A stretch of DNA of 15,026 nucleotides, taken from positions 1-15,026 of the forward strand of contig CAZKON010000023.1 in NCBI GenBank assembly GCA_964554415.1, written 5' to 3'. The notes beneath the pieces are model-generated. The model was not told the origin of the DNA. It ran no database searches and was given only the letters and a program-made list of their open reading frames with translations. How positions within the stretch are numbered: position 1 is the first letter of the stretch; every line of letters begins with the position of its first letter. Source of the stretch: JAGVXD01 sp964554415 (lineage in GTDB: Archaea; Nanobdellota; Nanobdellia; Pacearchaeales; GW2011-AR1). The translations under genes were made by a program, and so were the position numbers. Shown here in pieces: positions 1 to 5,844 of the stretch.

Positions 1-181
1 AGACTGAGAGAATCTCCGATTCTCGAGGCCATCAGGAATTGACAATTCCTGAGGTTTCCGTCTTGAAGCCGAGCGTAATACCCCATCAGCTTGCTGTGGG
101 GACCTCAAGGTTTTCCAAACCTTGACGGCACTCAAGATTCAATTGCCAGAATCTTGATGTAGCGAAGGCTTAGGAAATCTC
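1..181. ncRNA. Probable structured RNA, five hairpins, unidentified
   Basis: No ORF is convincing here. Five stems are visible: 8-14/18-24 (7 bp, loop TCC), 32-40/44-52 (9 bp, loop GAC), 81-85+87-89/94-96+97-101 (bulged T86, loop CTTG), 105-113/117-125 (9 bp, loop TCC) and 132-140/149-157 (9 bp). Long-range pairs are also possible: 51-59 with 173-181 (9 bp, one G-U) and 68-71 with 126-129, giving a branched fold. The CTTG tetraloop and the T-rich sequence after 181 favour the plus strand, but a minus-strand transcript running out of the antiporter gene is possible. The element may continue left of the window. I compared it from memory with RNase P RNA, SRP RNA, 5S and rRNA signatures and matched none. 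The folding is seen directly; the RNA function is inferred. Confidence 0.5.
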
Positions 182-182
182 T

Positions 183-1898
183 TTATTGATAAATTGAATT
201 ATCTTTTCCTTTTTTTAATTGGTTGTAATGTTCTATGCCCAGTTTTTGGTAGTCTTTCTTGTTCATATTATGTTGCTGAATTAAGTGCGAAGCGTATTGC
301 CCTCCGAGATGGTGAGGAATCAAGACATAATCTACTCCGGCCTCATACAAATCAAACGCTGTACGTGGCTGCTCTGCTGTAGCGATAAAAACCGCTTGCG
401 ACCCAGACTTCTTCAGTCGTTCTTTTATAGTAAGGTTTGAAGCTTCATCAGGTATTGTCGAGATAATCATTTTAGCTTTTGCTAATGGGATTTCAGTGAG
501 GAAATCAGGGTCTCCACCATCTCCATAGATGCAATTGATTTTCTCTTTTGCCAGAACCAAGATTGTTTTAGGATTGTAATCTACTATTACAAATGAAAGT
601 TTCATTGCTTTAAGCTTTTCTATTATCTTATATCCAATCCGGTGATATCCGAAAAGCACAACATCATAATGCTTATTGTTCTGGTAATCTGGCTTATTGT
701 TTTTTCCTTCAAACATGACTAAAAAGCGGGATATTTTACTGAAAATTGAGTGTGCATAGTAAATGCTGTAACTGCTTGCGCCTATGGTTATTACTGCAAT
801 CAATATTGCAAGACTCATAATCTCTTGACTTAGATGCCCCAGCGTGAAACCAAGCAAAGTGATAATCAGGGAAAATTCACTGATTTGCGCAATACTTGAA
901 CCTGCCAGGAAATTGGTTCTTTTTCTATATCCAAAAAAGCGGAGAACTGTCATAACTATGAGGGGTTTTCCTATTACGACAAACAAGGAGAATATAAGTG
1001 CATTTTTTATTAATCTTGCATCAATGTTCCCTGCAAGCTGACTGCCAAAGAAAACGAAAAATAGCACTACAAAGAAATCACGAAGAGGTTTCATTTTTCC
1101 GCTTAATTCCAGCGTATACTTGCTTGAGGCGAGAGACATGCCTGCTATGAGCGCACCAATCTCAAGTGAGAAACCGAGAGTATCAAAGAGAGTTGCAAGA
1201 GAAAGCGCCCAAGCTATTCCGAAAAGGAACAATGCTTCCTGATTCCGTGCCAGATAGTCTAAGATGCGCGGCAGAATTACTCCTGACAGCATTAGGACAC
1301 CTGCACTTGCTCCGAGTGCAATACCTATTTTTCCGACTACCCAGAGTGCGCTTCCATGATTTTCTACAAGTGGAATTGCCATCAACGCCAAAGCTGCGAC
1401 AAAATCTTCTACTATAAGTATGCCCAGTGCAATGCGTCCATGCAATGTATCAGTCTCTTTTTTGTCTGATAATATTTTGACTACTACAACTGTAGATGAG
1501 AATGCCAGCGCTGCACCGATGTATAGTATCTCATTGCTGCCAAAGCCAAGACCAAAAGCAATCAGAGCACCGATGCCCCCTGTTAGGATAATCTCTGCCA
1601 TACCTGCAATAGTTGCTACACCTCCAATTTCTTTAAGCACGCGAAAATCTAGTGAGAGTCCGACGATGAATAAGAGAAATGCCACACCTATGTGGGCAAA
1701 AACCTGAATAAGTTCTGAAGCCGCTGAGTCATTACCTATAAAACTGCCTAAAGCAGGACCGAGAGCAACTGGGCTGATAAGAATGCCTGCAATCAGGTAG
1801 GCAATCAGTGGTGGCTGGCGAATCATTCTTGCGATGGCAGTCAGAATTGCAGCAATACCAATTATAACGCTGATATAAATCAACACCTCTTGCGCCAT
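183..1898 (-). CDS. CPA2-family cation:proton antiporter with RCK domain (KefB-like)
   Basis: A membrane antiporter of 571 aa that probably exchanges K+ or Na+ for protons. Residues 1-395 are highly hydrophobic, with about 12-13 membrane segments. They include the family segment GRIALGILIVEDFVAA (about 154-169, with E164/D165 where Kef proteins have Q-D) and QISEFSLII (338-346), a conserved CPA2 stretch. After a hydrophilic linker (about 395-410), residues 411-535 form an RCK/TrkA-N Rossmann domain: beta strand VVLFG, a glycine-loop variant GYHRIG, and VIVDYNP with the acidic residue that usually contacts the nucleotide. The second glycine of the usual GxGxxG is His here, so nucleotide preference is uncertain. 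The RCK domain suggests gating by nucleotide or ligand. The ATG is supported by a TATA box about 25 nt upstream. Transported ion and direction cannot be read from sequence. Confidence 0.9.
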   Translation of the reverse strand: MAQEVLIYISVIIGIAAILTAIARMIRQPPLIAYLIAGILISPVALGPALGSFIGNDSAASELIQVFAHIGVAFLLFIVGLSLDFRVLKEIGGVATIAGMAEIILTGGIGALIAFGLGFGSNEILYIGAALAFSSTVVVVKILSDKKETDTLHGRIALGILIVEDFVAALALMAIPLVENHGSALWVVGKIGIALGASAGVLMLSGVILPRILDYLARNQEALFLFGIAWALSLATLFDTLGFSLEIGALIAGMSLASSKYTLELSGKMKPLRDFFVVLFFVFFGSQLAGNIDARLIKNALIFSLFVVIGKPLIVMTVLRFFGYRKRTNFLAGSSIAQISEFSLIITLLGFTLGHLSQEIMSLAILIAVITIGASSYSIYYAHSIFSKISRFLVMFEGKNNKPDYQNNKHYDVVLFGYHRIGYKIIEKLKAMKLSFVIVDYNPKTILVLAKEKINCIYGDGGDPDFLTEIPLAKAKMIISTIPDEASNLTIKERLKKSGSQAVFIATAEQPRTAFDLYEAGVDYVLIPHHLGGQYASHLIQQHNMNKKDYQKLGIEHYNQLKKGKDNSIYQ

Positions 1899-1917
1899 TA
1901 CTTTTTCAAATCATGGA

Positions 1918-1928
1918 CTTTTAAATAT
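1918..1928 (-). promoter_or_regulatory. TATA box of the antiporter gene
   Basis: The minus strand reads ATATTTAAAAG, centred about 25 nt upstream of the ATG at 1898. That is the archaeal TATA-to-TSS distance, so transcription should start at or next to the start codon. No Shine-Dalgarno sequence precedes the ATG. Confidence 0.65.
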
Positions 1929-2025
1929 CTTCGCTCTTCGTAGATGTTAGGCAAAAAGCGATATCTACTATCAGGTGTTTCATGCAAAAACTTAAAAGTA
2001 CTTTTTTGTTTTAAATCCTATCATA

Positions 2026-2080
2026 CTCATCCCGCTTTTGGCTGGGATGAGGGGCTCATCGCACGCGGCGCGGTGAGCCC
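2026..2080. repeat. GC-rich tandem hairpins with interchangeable arms
   Basis: Hairpin A pairs 2026-2033 (CTCATCCC) with 2044-2051 (GGGATGAG). Hairpin B pairs 2052-2062 with 2070-2080 (11 bp, one G-U, 7-nt loop) and is followed by CTCTTTT. The arms are related: CTCATC, GATGAG, CTCATC, GGTGAG in order. So the middle arms 2046-2051 and 2055-2060 can also pair around GGG, while the outer arms pair with each other. The block is much more GC-rich than its surroundings. It lies upstream of the rps10 TATA box, so it is probably not part of a leaderless rps10 mRNA. It could be a short RNA, a terminator or a repeat element. Confidence 0.55.
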
Positions 2081-2097
2081 ACTCTTTTAACACAAAG

Positions 2098-2105
2098 TTT
2101 AAAAA
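2098..2105 (+). promoter_or_regulatory. TATA box of rps10
   Basis: TTTAAAAA is centred 25.5 nt before the rps10 ATG, predicting a leaderless mRNA. GGGAG at 2120-2124 lies only 2 nt before the ATG, too close for a normal Shine-Dalgarno interaction. Confidence 0.7.
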
Positions 2106-2126
2106 GCATTTTCGATTCTGGGAGTA

Positions 2127-2435
2127 ATGACAAAAGTAAGAATCAAACTTGCAAGCATAGATATTGACGCTTTAAATCCTGTTATTCAGAACATTAAGGA
2201 TATCACTACAAGGGCAGGCGTAGTCATGCGCGGACCTATCCCAATACCTACTCGCCGTCTTAAGGTAACAACCCGCAAGTCTCCCTGCGGTAATGGGACA
2301 GCAACATTTGATCGTTTTGAGATGCGTGTGCACCGCCGCATCATTGACATACCCGCAGAAGACAGAATCTTGCATCCTATCATGAAACTTCAAATTCCAC
2401 GCTCTGTGCAGATTAAGATTGAGATGAAGAGTTGA
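2127..2435 (+). CDS. rps10: Small ribosomal subunit protein uS10
   Basis: A protein of the 30S head, 102 aa, the usual length for archaeal S10. The N-terminal KVRIKLASIDIDALN, the central GPIPIPTRRLKVTTRKSPCG (about 37-56), and FDRFEMRVHRRIIDI near residues 62-76 match the archaeal/eukaryotic S10 pattern, not the bacterial one. In many archaea rps10 follows the EF-1alpha gene. Here it stands alone, with a divergent antiporter gene upstream and its own TATA box 25.5 nt before the ATG. A U-rich stretch follows the stop codon directly. Confidence 0.97.
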   Translation: MTKVRIKLASIDIDALNPVIQNIKDITTRAGVVMRGPIPIPTRRLKVTTRKSPCGNGTATFDRFEMRVHRRIIDIPAEDRILHPIMKLQIPRSVQIKIEMKS

Positions 2436-2446
2436 GTTTTATTTTT
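2436..2446 (+). terminator. U-rich terminator after rps10
   Basis: GTTTTATTTTT follows the TGA stop at once. Short oligo-T tracts without a hairpin are typical archaeal termination signals. The next promoter starts a few bases later. Confidence 0.45.
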
Positions 2447-2449
2447 ACC

Positions 2450-2466
2450 ATATAAATCTTTATATA
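2450..2466 (+). promoter_or_regulatory. Palindromic TATA box of the Nudix gene
   Basis: ATATAAATCTTTATAT is palindromic, with a TATA octamer in each half. The downstream octamer (2459-2466) is centred 25.5 nt before the ATG at 2488, so the mRNA should be leaderless. The other half could in principle fire antisense into rps10. Confidence 0.65.
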
Positions 2467-2487
2467 CAATTTGAGAAATATCTTTTT

Positions 2488-3108
2488 ATGAAACTAAAAG
2501 AAGCGCTTGTTGTCAAAAGAGGTACTTTGTTTAGAGATAAATACTTTCAGGGCTTTTTGCCTGTGCAAGAACATGATTATATGTCTATTATTTTAAGAGA
2601 GCATGAATATCATCCACGAGGGAATTTGCTTGAGAACAATGAATTGCTGCAGCAGATAATACCTTATGTCTGGATTATAAATCCGCGAGAGAAGAAAGTC
2701 TTTGCGTATCGCCGTGCAGCAAATGAAAATTATGGTGAAGCCAGATTACGGAACAAGTGGTCATGCGGTTTAGGAGGTCATATTGAGAGACAAGATTCAA
2801 GCGACCCTATTAAGATTGCTATGATGCGTGAATTAATGGAAGAAGTTAGGATGCAATTTTACCCTAGACCAAAAATTGTAGGATATTTGAAAGACGATAA
2901 AGGAAATGTAGAGAAGGTGCATTTTGGTGTTGTAGCAATTGCTGAGACTGATGAGCGTGTCGAAAAAGGAGACGACGAAATGGCTGAATGCAGATTCATG
3001 AGCATCTCTGAAATAGAAGATTTGTTTGCATACCCTGATAATCAGATTGAAACATGGACATTATTAAGCTGGCCTTTTTTTAAGAGCTATTTATTGTCAC
3101 TGCAATAA
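2488..3108 (+). CDS. Nudix hydrolase, substrate unknown
   Basis: A 206-aa Nudix-fold pyrophosphohydrolase. The Nudix box is GGHIERQD (96-103) followed by RELMEEV (114-120). The metal-binding R-E-x-x-E-E core is intact, but Gly97-to-Arg114 spacing is three residues longer than in the classic GX5EX7REUXEEXGU, the expected acidic residue is D103, and the Gly after EE is absent. A family with a G-x-GGH entry and longer loop, annotated in databases as predicted MutT-like phosphoesterases, shows a similar pattern (from memory). Residues 1-60 form an N-terminal extension before the first Nudix strand. It shares 12 bp tail to tail with thyX and lies close to tmk, so cleavage of a (deoxy)nucleotide is a reasonable but unproven guess. 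Confidence 0.9.
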   Translation: MKLKEALVVKRGTLFRDKYFQGFLPVQEHDYMSIILREHEYHPRGNLLENNELLQQIIPYVWIINPREKKVFAYRRAANENYGEARLRNKWSCGLGGHIERQDSSDPIKIAMMRELMEEVRMQFYPRPKIVGYLKDDKGNVEKVHFGVVAIAETDERVEKGDDEMAECRFMSISEIEDLFAYPDNQIETWTLLSWPFFKSYLLSLQ

Positions 3109-4851
3109 CTTCTTCATCTTTATCTTGAATGCTTCGCCTTCACGTGTTAATTTCTTTCCCTTACTTGGATCTTCACGGTCTATTGCTACAACAAAACCTA
3201 CTCCTGTGTAATTCTCAATCTTATCAATCTTATTTAAGGCGTCTATTTCAGCAAATGCACCTTTTCGTATTAATTTACTTAAAAGGTTTTGCTCTTTAAC
3301 GCTTAGATGCATACTATTGATGACATAATCTTGTATTGCCCGATATGCATTTGGAGTATGTGCCTCTACAGCTTGCGCTACTAGTGTTGCATAATCTCTT
3401 ATTTCTTTTTGCGCATGTCTATCAAGTCGCAACTTTAGAAAATGACCTAGATTGTGCGTGTCTCCTGTACGCCAGCGTTTTGTGTAGAAGCCCACTCCTT
3501 TTGAAAGACGGACAATTTCTTCTGAAACTCCAAGCTCACGCAGCTGAGCTGCTGTTTCTCTTTCTGCATGAAGTGTTTTAGCAAGCAGAGTTTTTGCGAT
3601 CTGTTTATCTTCATCATTCATTTCTTTGCCGCGTCCTTGTCTGTTCTGTCTATCCTGATATTTCATCTCGCTTTCCGGCACTTCATAGAATTGAGAACCT
3701 ATTGGGACGTATCCCATAAATCCATGATTATCAAGTGTCCTATGCCTTCCTGCTTGCCTTGGGTCTATGAATACAGGAGTTTTACCTTCAAAGGCAAGCT
3801 CGCACATCTCAATCGGAGAGGTATGCAAGTCTCTTATCAAACCCCTAGTCAGATTATTATCATCCTGAAGAGTTTTTGTACCTGCGCCATAGCTGGTACG
3901 GGCAGCTTGCGCAAATGCGCTGTCATCTCCCATGTAGTCAACAACTTGAAACTCACCATGATTAAGAAATGTTTTTGGCTGAAAGAGCAATTCTTCCAGA
4001 GCCGAAACAGTGACTCTTTTTGTTTCTTTTTGTTGCCATACCGAAGGTCTGAGAGAAGTATCAACTATTAAATCATCTGAAGGCATTGTTAGGTTAATTC
4101 TTTTATGAGGCGCTTCATTTGTGAGCGCGTGCCATGCATAAGGAGCAACTGCCCTTGCAAGTTCTGCAACTTCTTCTATGCATTGCTTTGTGTGCGGATA
4201 TTTTATTCTACGATTATTGTAAATATTTGCAAGAGCAAATAGGTCTATCTTCCAGAAAAATTGAGTGTCATTATCAATTCCAAGACCTATCCTTGAGAGC
4301 TCGCGCGCAAAATCAATATCTATTAATTTCTCATAATTCTCATAAGCTTTCTTTCTATTCTCTACAAGAATTTGATGAATCTGTTCTGTTTTTTTATATA
4401 TCTCTGATCCTTCATCTCTTTTAAATTGCGAAGAGATTTCATCTTTAGTAGGTATTCGAGCCGAGTTTATCATGACTGAGTATCGTCCTGAATATTCATT
4501 GACATTTGCTCTTGGTTCATAGACGAATGTGAGGGCTGTTTCAATCGGAACACGCATACTTATTTTTAGCTGCACTGATCTGAATGGCTCATTTATTCCC
4601 GATGCTGCAAGATGATAAATAAACTCTCCTTGTTCTGGTCTTTCTGGAAATATATTTCTACCAAAACCCATTGTCGCAACTCGTTCAACTGTATCATCAT
4701 TTCCCATGTAATCAACTAGCACTATTGTACTCTCGTTGCCCTTTTGACCTATTTCATGGACTTGATGGAGTTCTTGTTCTGCACCTCTTGAGACTGCGCG
4801 TTTTGTTACAGAAACATCAAGTGGTGCTCTCTCTTTTTGCCCATTACCCAT
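3097..4851 (-). CDS. thyX: Tandem-domain FAD-dependent thymidylate synthase (double ThyX)
   Basis: ThyX makes dTMP from dUMP using methylenetetrahydrofolate, FAD and NADPH. Usual ThyX proteins have about 220-250 aa; this one has 584 and contains two related copies. Copy 1 (about 42-250) begins VLVDYMGNDDTVERVA; copy 2 (about 301-515) begins VVDYMGDDSAFAQAA. The ThyX motif RHRxxSxNExSxRYS is split in an unusual way. Copy 1 has YEP (111-113) for RHR but keeps N118, E119, S121, R123, Y124, S125. Copy 2 keeps RQAGRHR (365-371) but has H376, G377, M379 and Y381 where N, E, S and R are expected. Copy 2 also keeps KLRLDRHAQKEIRDYA (473-488), a typical ThyX C-terminal stretch. Residues 516-584 are an extra basic tail. 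It diverges from tmk and shares a symmetrical promoter region with it, which fits dTMP supply. The ATG is fixed by a TATA box 25.5 nt upstream. Confidence 0.92.
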   Translation of the reverse strand: MGNGQKERAPLDVSVTKRAVSRGAEQELHQVHEIGQKGNESTIVLVDYMGNDDTVERVATMGFGRNIFPERPEQGEFIYHLAASGINEPFRSVQLKISMRVPIETALTFVYEPRANVNEYSGRYSVMINSARIPTKDEISSQFKRDEGSEIYKKTEQIHQILVENRKKAYENYEKLIDIDFARELSRIGLGIDNDTQFFWKIDLFALANIYNNRRIKYPHTKQCIEEVAELARAVAPYAWHALTNEAPHKRINLTMPSDDLIVDTSLRPSVWQQKETKRVTVSALEELLFQPKTFLNHGEFQVVDYMGDDSAFAQAARTSYGAGTKTLQDDNNLTRGLIRDLHTSPIEMCELAFEGKTPVFIDPRQAGRHRTLDNHGFMGYVPIGSQFYEVPESEMKYQDRQNRQGRGKEMNDEDKQIAKTLLAKTLHAERETAAQLRELGVSEEIVRLSKGVGFYTKRWRTGDTHNLGHFLKLRLDRHAQKEIRDYATLVAQAVEAHTPNAYRAIQDYVINSMHLSVKEQNLLSKLIRKGAFAEIDALNKIDKIENYTGVGFVVAIDREDPSKGKKLTREGEAFKIKMKKLLQ

Positions 4852-4872
4852 TTTTCTTTCATACAGCTTTCT

Positions 4873-4880
4873 TATTTAAA
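4873..4880 (-). promoter_or_regulatory. TATA box of thyX
   Basis: The minus strand reads TTTAAATA, centred 25.5 nt upstream of the thyX ATG with a 21-nt spacer. It directly abuts the inverted-repeat arm at 4881-4891. Confidence 0.7.
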
Positions 4881-4920
4881 CATCTTGCTACTACAATATA
4901 TGCATTTGAGTAGCGAGATG
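4881..4920. promoter_or_regulatory. Shared thyX/tmk inverted-repeat element
   Basis: GTAGCGAGATG (4910-4920, plus) and GTAGCAAGATG (minus strand of 4881-4891) match at 10 of 11 bases. Each copy sits directly upstream of a TATA octamer, and each octamer is 21 nt from its ATG. The two divergent promoters are therefore mirror images. The position suits a BRE-proximal activator or repressor site acting on both genes. The hairpin plus T6 also resembles a terminator, but no gene lies upstream on the plus strand to be terminated. Confidence 0.5.
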
Positions 4921-4928
4921 TTTTTTAA
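4921..4928 (+). promoter_or_regulatory. TATA box of tmk
   Basis: TTTTTTAA is centred 25.5 nt before the tmk ATG with a 21-nt spacer, the same geometry as the divergent thyX promoter. Its base composition is a weaker TATA match than that of thyX. Confidence 0.55.
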
Positions 4929-4949
4929 GCAGAGAAATAAACTAGTTAA

Positions 4950-5603
4950 ATGATAGATAAGCCTTTGTTTATTGTTTTTGAGGGTATTGACGGCAGTGGG
5001 AAGACCTCTCAGATTGAACTTTTAGCGCGTCATATTCGCAAGAAAGACAAATATCAGGATGTTCTTCTGACGCGAGAGCCGACATGGCGTTCGACTGAAT
5101 TACAGGAGAAACTGCGTAAAGAAAGAGACGCTTTTTCCGAAGGGGTGCGTATGGCTTTTCTTTTTGTGCAGGATAGAAAGTTTCATACTAATAATCAGAT
5201 TATTCCTGCGCTGGAACAAAAATCCTTTGTTTTGTGCGACAGATACGCAATGTCAACGTGCGCTTATCAATCGGTGCAGAGCGTGCCAATAAATACATTG
5301 ATAGCTTATCATGAAACAGTAAATACTCTGACTCCAGATATTACTTTTCATGTTCGTGTTCCACGCGAAGTTGCAGAACAGAGAATGATTAAAAGAGGAG
5401 CGCAAGCTGAGATTTTTGAGAAGAATGAAAAGTTCACTGACTTATTGATTGCACAGTATGACAATCTTGCTGTACAAAGCGTTTCTGACCAGCGTATAAG
5501 AAGAGTTATTGGTACTGTTGTACAAATTGATGGCACGCAGTCAATTGACGATGTAGAACTTGACATCATTGAAGCATATGAAGCTAAGTATTCCCATTCT
5601 TAG
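4950..5603 (+). CDS. tmk: Thymidylate kinase
   Basis: Phosphorylates dTMP to dTDP with ATP. The 217-aa protein is of normal length for the family. The P-loop is FEGIDGSGKTSQ (10-21), TREPT (41-45) is the substrate-side motif with the conserved Arg, and CDRYAMSTCAYQ (96-107) carries the DRY motif. A Lys/Arg-containing LID region follows around 137-152 (MIKRGAQAEIFEKNEK). It lies next to thyX in divergent orientation with a mirrored promoter, so the step after dTMP synthesis is probably expressed together with it. Two large inverted repeats follow the stop codon. Confidence 0.95.
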   Translation: MIDKPLFIVFEGIDGSGKTSQIELLARHIRKKDKYQDVLLTREPTWRSTELQEKLRKERDAFSEGVRMAFLFVQDRKFHTNNQIIPALEQKSFVLCDRYAMSTCAYQSVQSVPINTLIAYHETVNTLTPDITFHVRVPREVAEQRMIKRGAQAEIFEKNEKFTDLLIAQYDNLAVQSVSDQRIRRVIGTVVQIDGTQSIDDVELDIIEAYEAKYSHS

Positions 5604-5605
5604 TA

Positions 5606-5650
5606 TGGACAATTGCATTGCTTATGTCCTCTGTTTTCGGCAATTGTCCA
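5606..5650. repeat. Perfect 11-bp inverted repeat after tmk
   Basis: TGGACAATTGC (5606-5616) pairs perfectly with GCAATTGTCCA (5640-5650), with a 23-nt loop. It starts 2 nt after the tmk stop codon. No oligo-T tract follows, so it is not a classic intrinsic terminator. It could protect the tmk 3' end or be part of a small structured RNA with the next repeat. Confidence 0.6.
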
Positions 5651-5651
5651 T

Positions 5652-5696
5652 TAGAGAATTTCATGGGAAATAGACTATAAGCCATGAAATTCTCTA
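5652..5696. repeat. Perfect 15-bp inverted repeat before tRNA-Ser
   Basis: Positions 5652-5666 pair perfectly with 5682-5696 around a 15-nt loop. It begins one base after the preceding repeat, and both elements span 45 nt, though their sequences are unrelated. Weak T-richness (TATATTTTC) follows. Confidence 0.6.
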
Positions 5697-5719
5697 TATT
5701 TTCGATTGAGCGGCAGGTT

Positions 5720-5727
5720 TATAATAT
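5720..5727 (+). promoter_or_regulatory. TATA box of tRNA-Ser
   Basis: TATAATAT lies within TTTATAATATATT and is centred 25.5 nt before the tRNA 5' end. The spacing matches that seen for the protein genes, consistent with a 5' end at or near the mature tRNA. Confidence 0.6.
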
Positions 5728-5748
5728 ATTTTTTCAAAGGATACATAT

Positions 5749-5831
5749 GCCCGGATGGCGCAGTGGTTACCGCGCGAGTTTGGAGAACTCGTTTCCGCGA
5801 GGATTCGCAGGTTCGAATCCTGCTCCGGGCG
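5749..5831 (+). tRNA. tRNA-Ser (anticodon GGA)
   Basis: The acceptor stem GCCCGGA (5749-5755) pairs with TCCGGGC (5824-5830), and the discriminator is G5831, as usual for archaeal tRNA-Ser. The anticodon stem is CGAGT/ACTCG (5775-5779/5787-5791), with loop TTGGAGA and anticodon GGA at 5782-5784, reading UCC and UCU. A long class II variable arm (5792-5806) and a T arm GCAGG-TTCGAAT-CCTGC (5807-5823) follow. CCA is not encoded. No intron is seen. Confidence 0.95.
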
Positions 5832-5837
5832 TATTAC

Positions 5838-5842
5838 TTTTT
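5838..5842 (+). terminator. T5 terminator after tRNA-Ser
   Basis: TTTTT lies 7 nt after the tRNA 3' end, immediately before the convergent purB stop codon. It fits an archaeal oligo-T termination signal. Confidence 0.45.
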
Positions 5843-5844
5843 GG

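Larger units (their letters stand above)
1899..2126. other. Divergent intergenic region between antiporter and rps10
   Basis: This 228-bp gap holds the antiporter TATA box, a 12-bp perfect palindrome AAAAGTACTTTT (1994-2005), a GC-rich double hairpin (2026-2080) and the rps10 TATA box. Two further TATA-like octamers (1991-1998 and 2009-2016) could drive a short transcript across the hairpins. No ORF is supported. Confidence 0.6.

Noticed and set aside
1..181. RNase P RNA, SRP RNA, 5S or rRNA fragment
   Set aside because: None of the conserved blocks I know for these RNAs is visible on either strand, although no database comparison could be run.
3568..4071. 167-aa open frame on the plus strand
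   Set aside because: It lies antisense inside the thyX coding region, is rich in Cys, Phe and Ser as antisense frames often are, has no promoter and resembles no family.
4881..4926. Intrinsic terminator (hairpin plus T6) on the plus strand
   Set aside because: The upstream gene thyX runs away on the minus strand, so nothing needs terminating here; the symmetrical placement against two TATA boxes fits a promoter element better.
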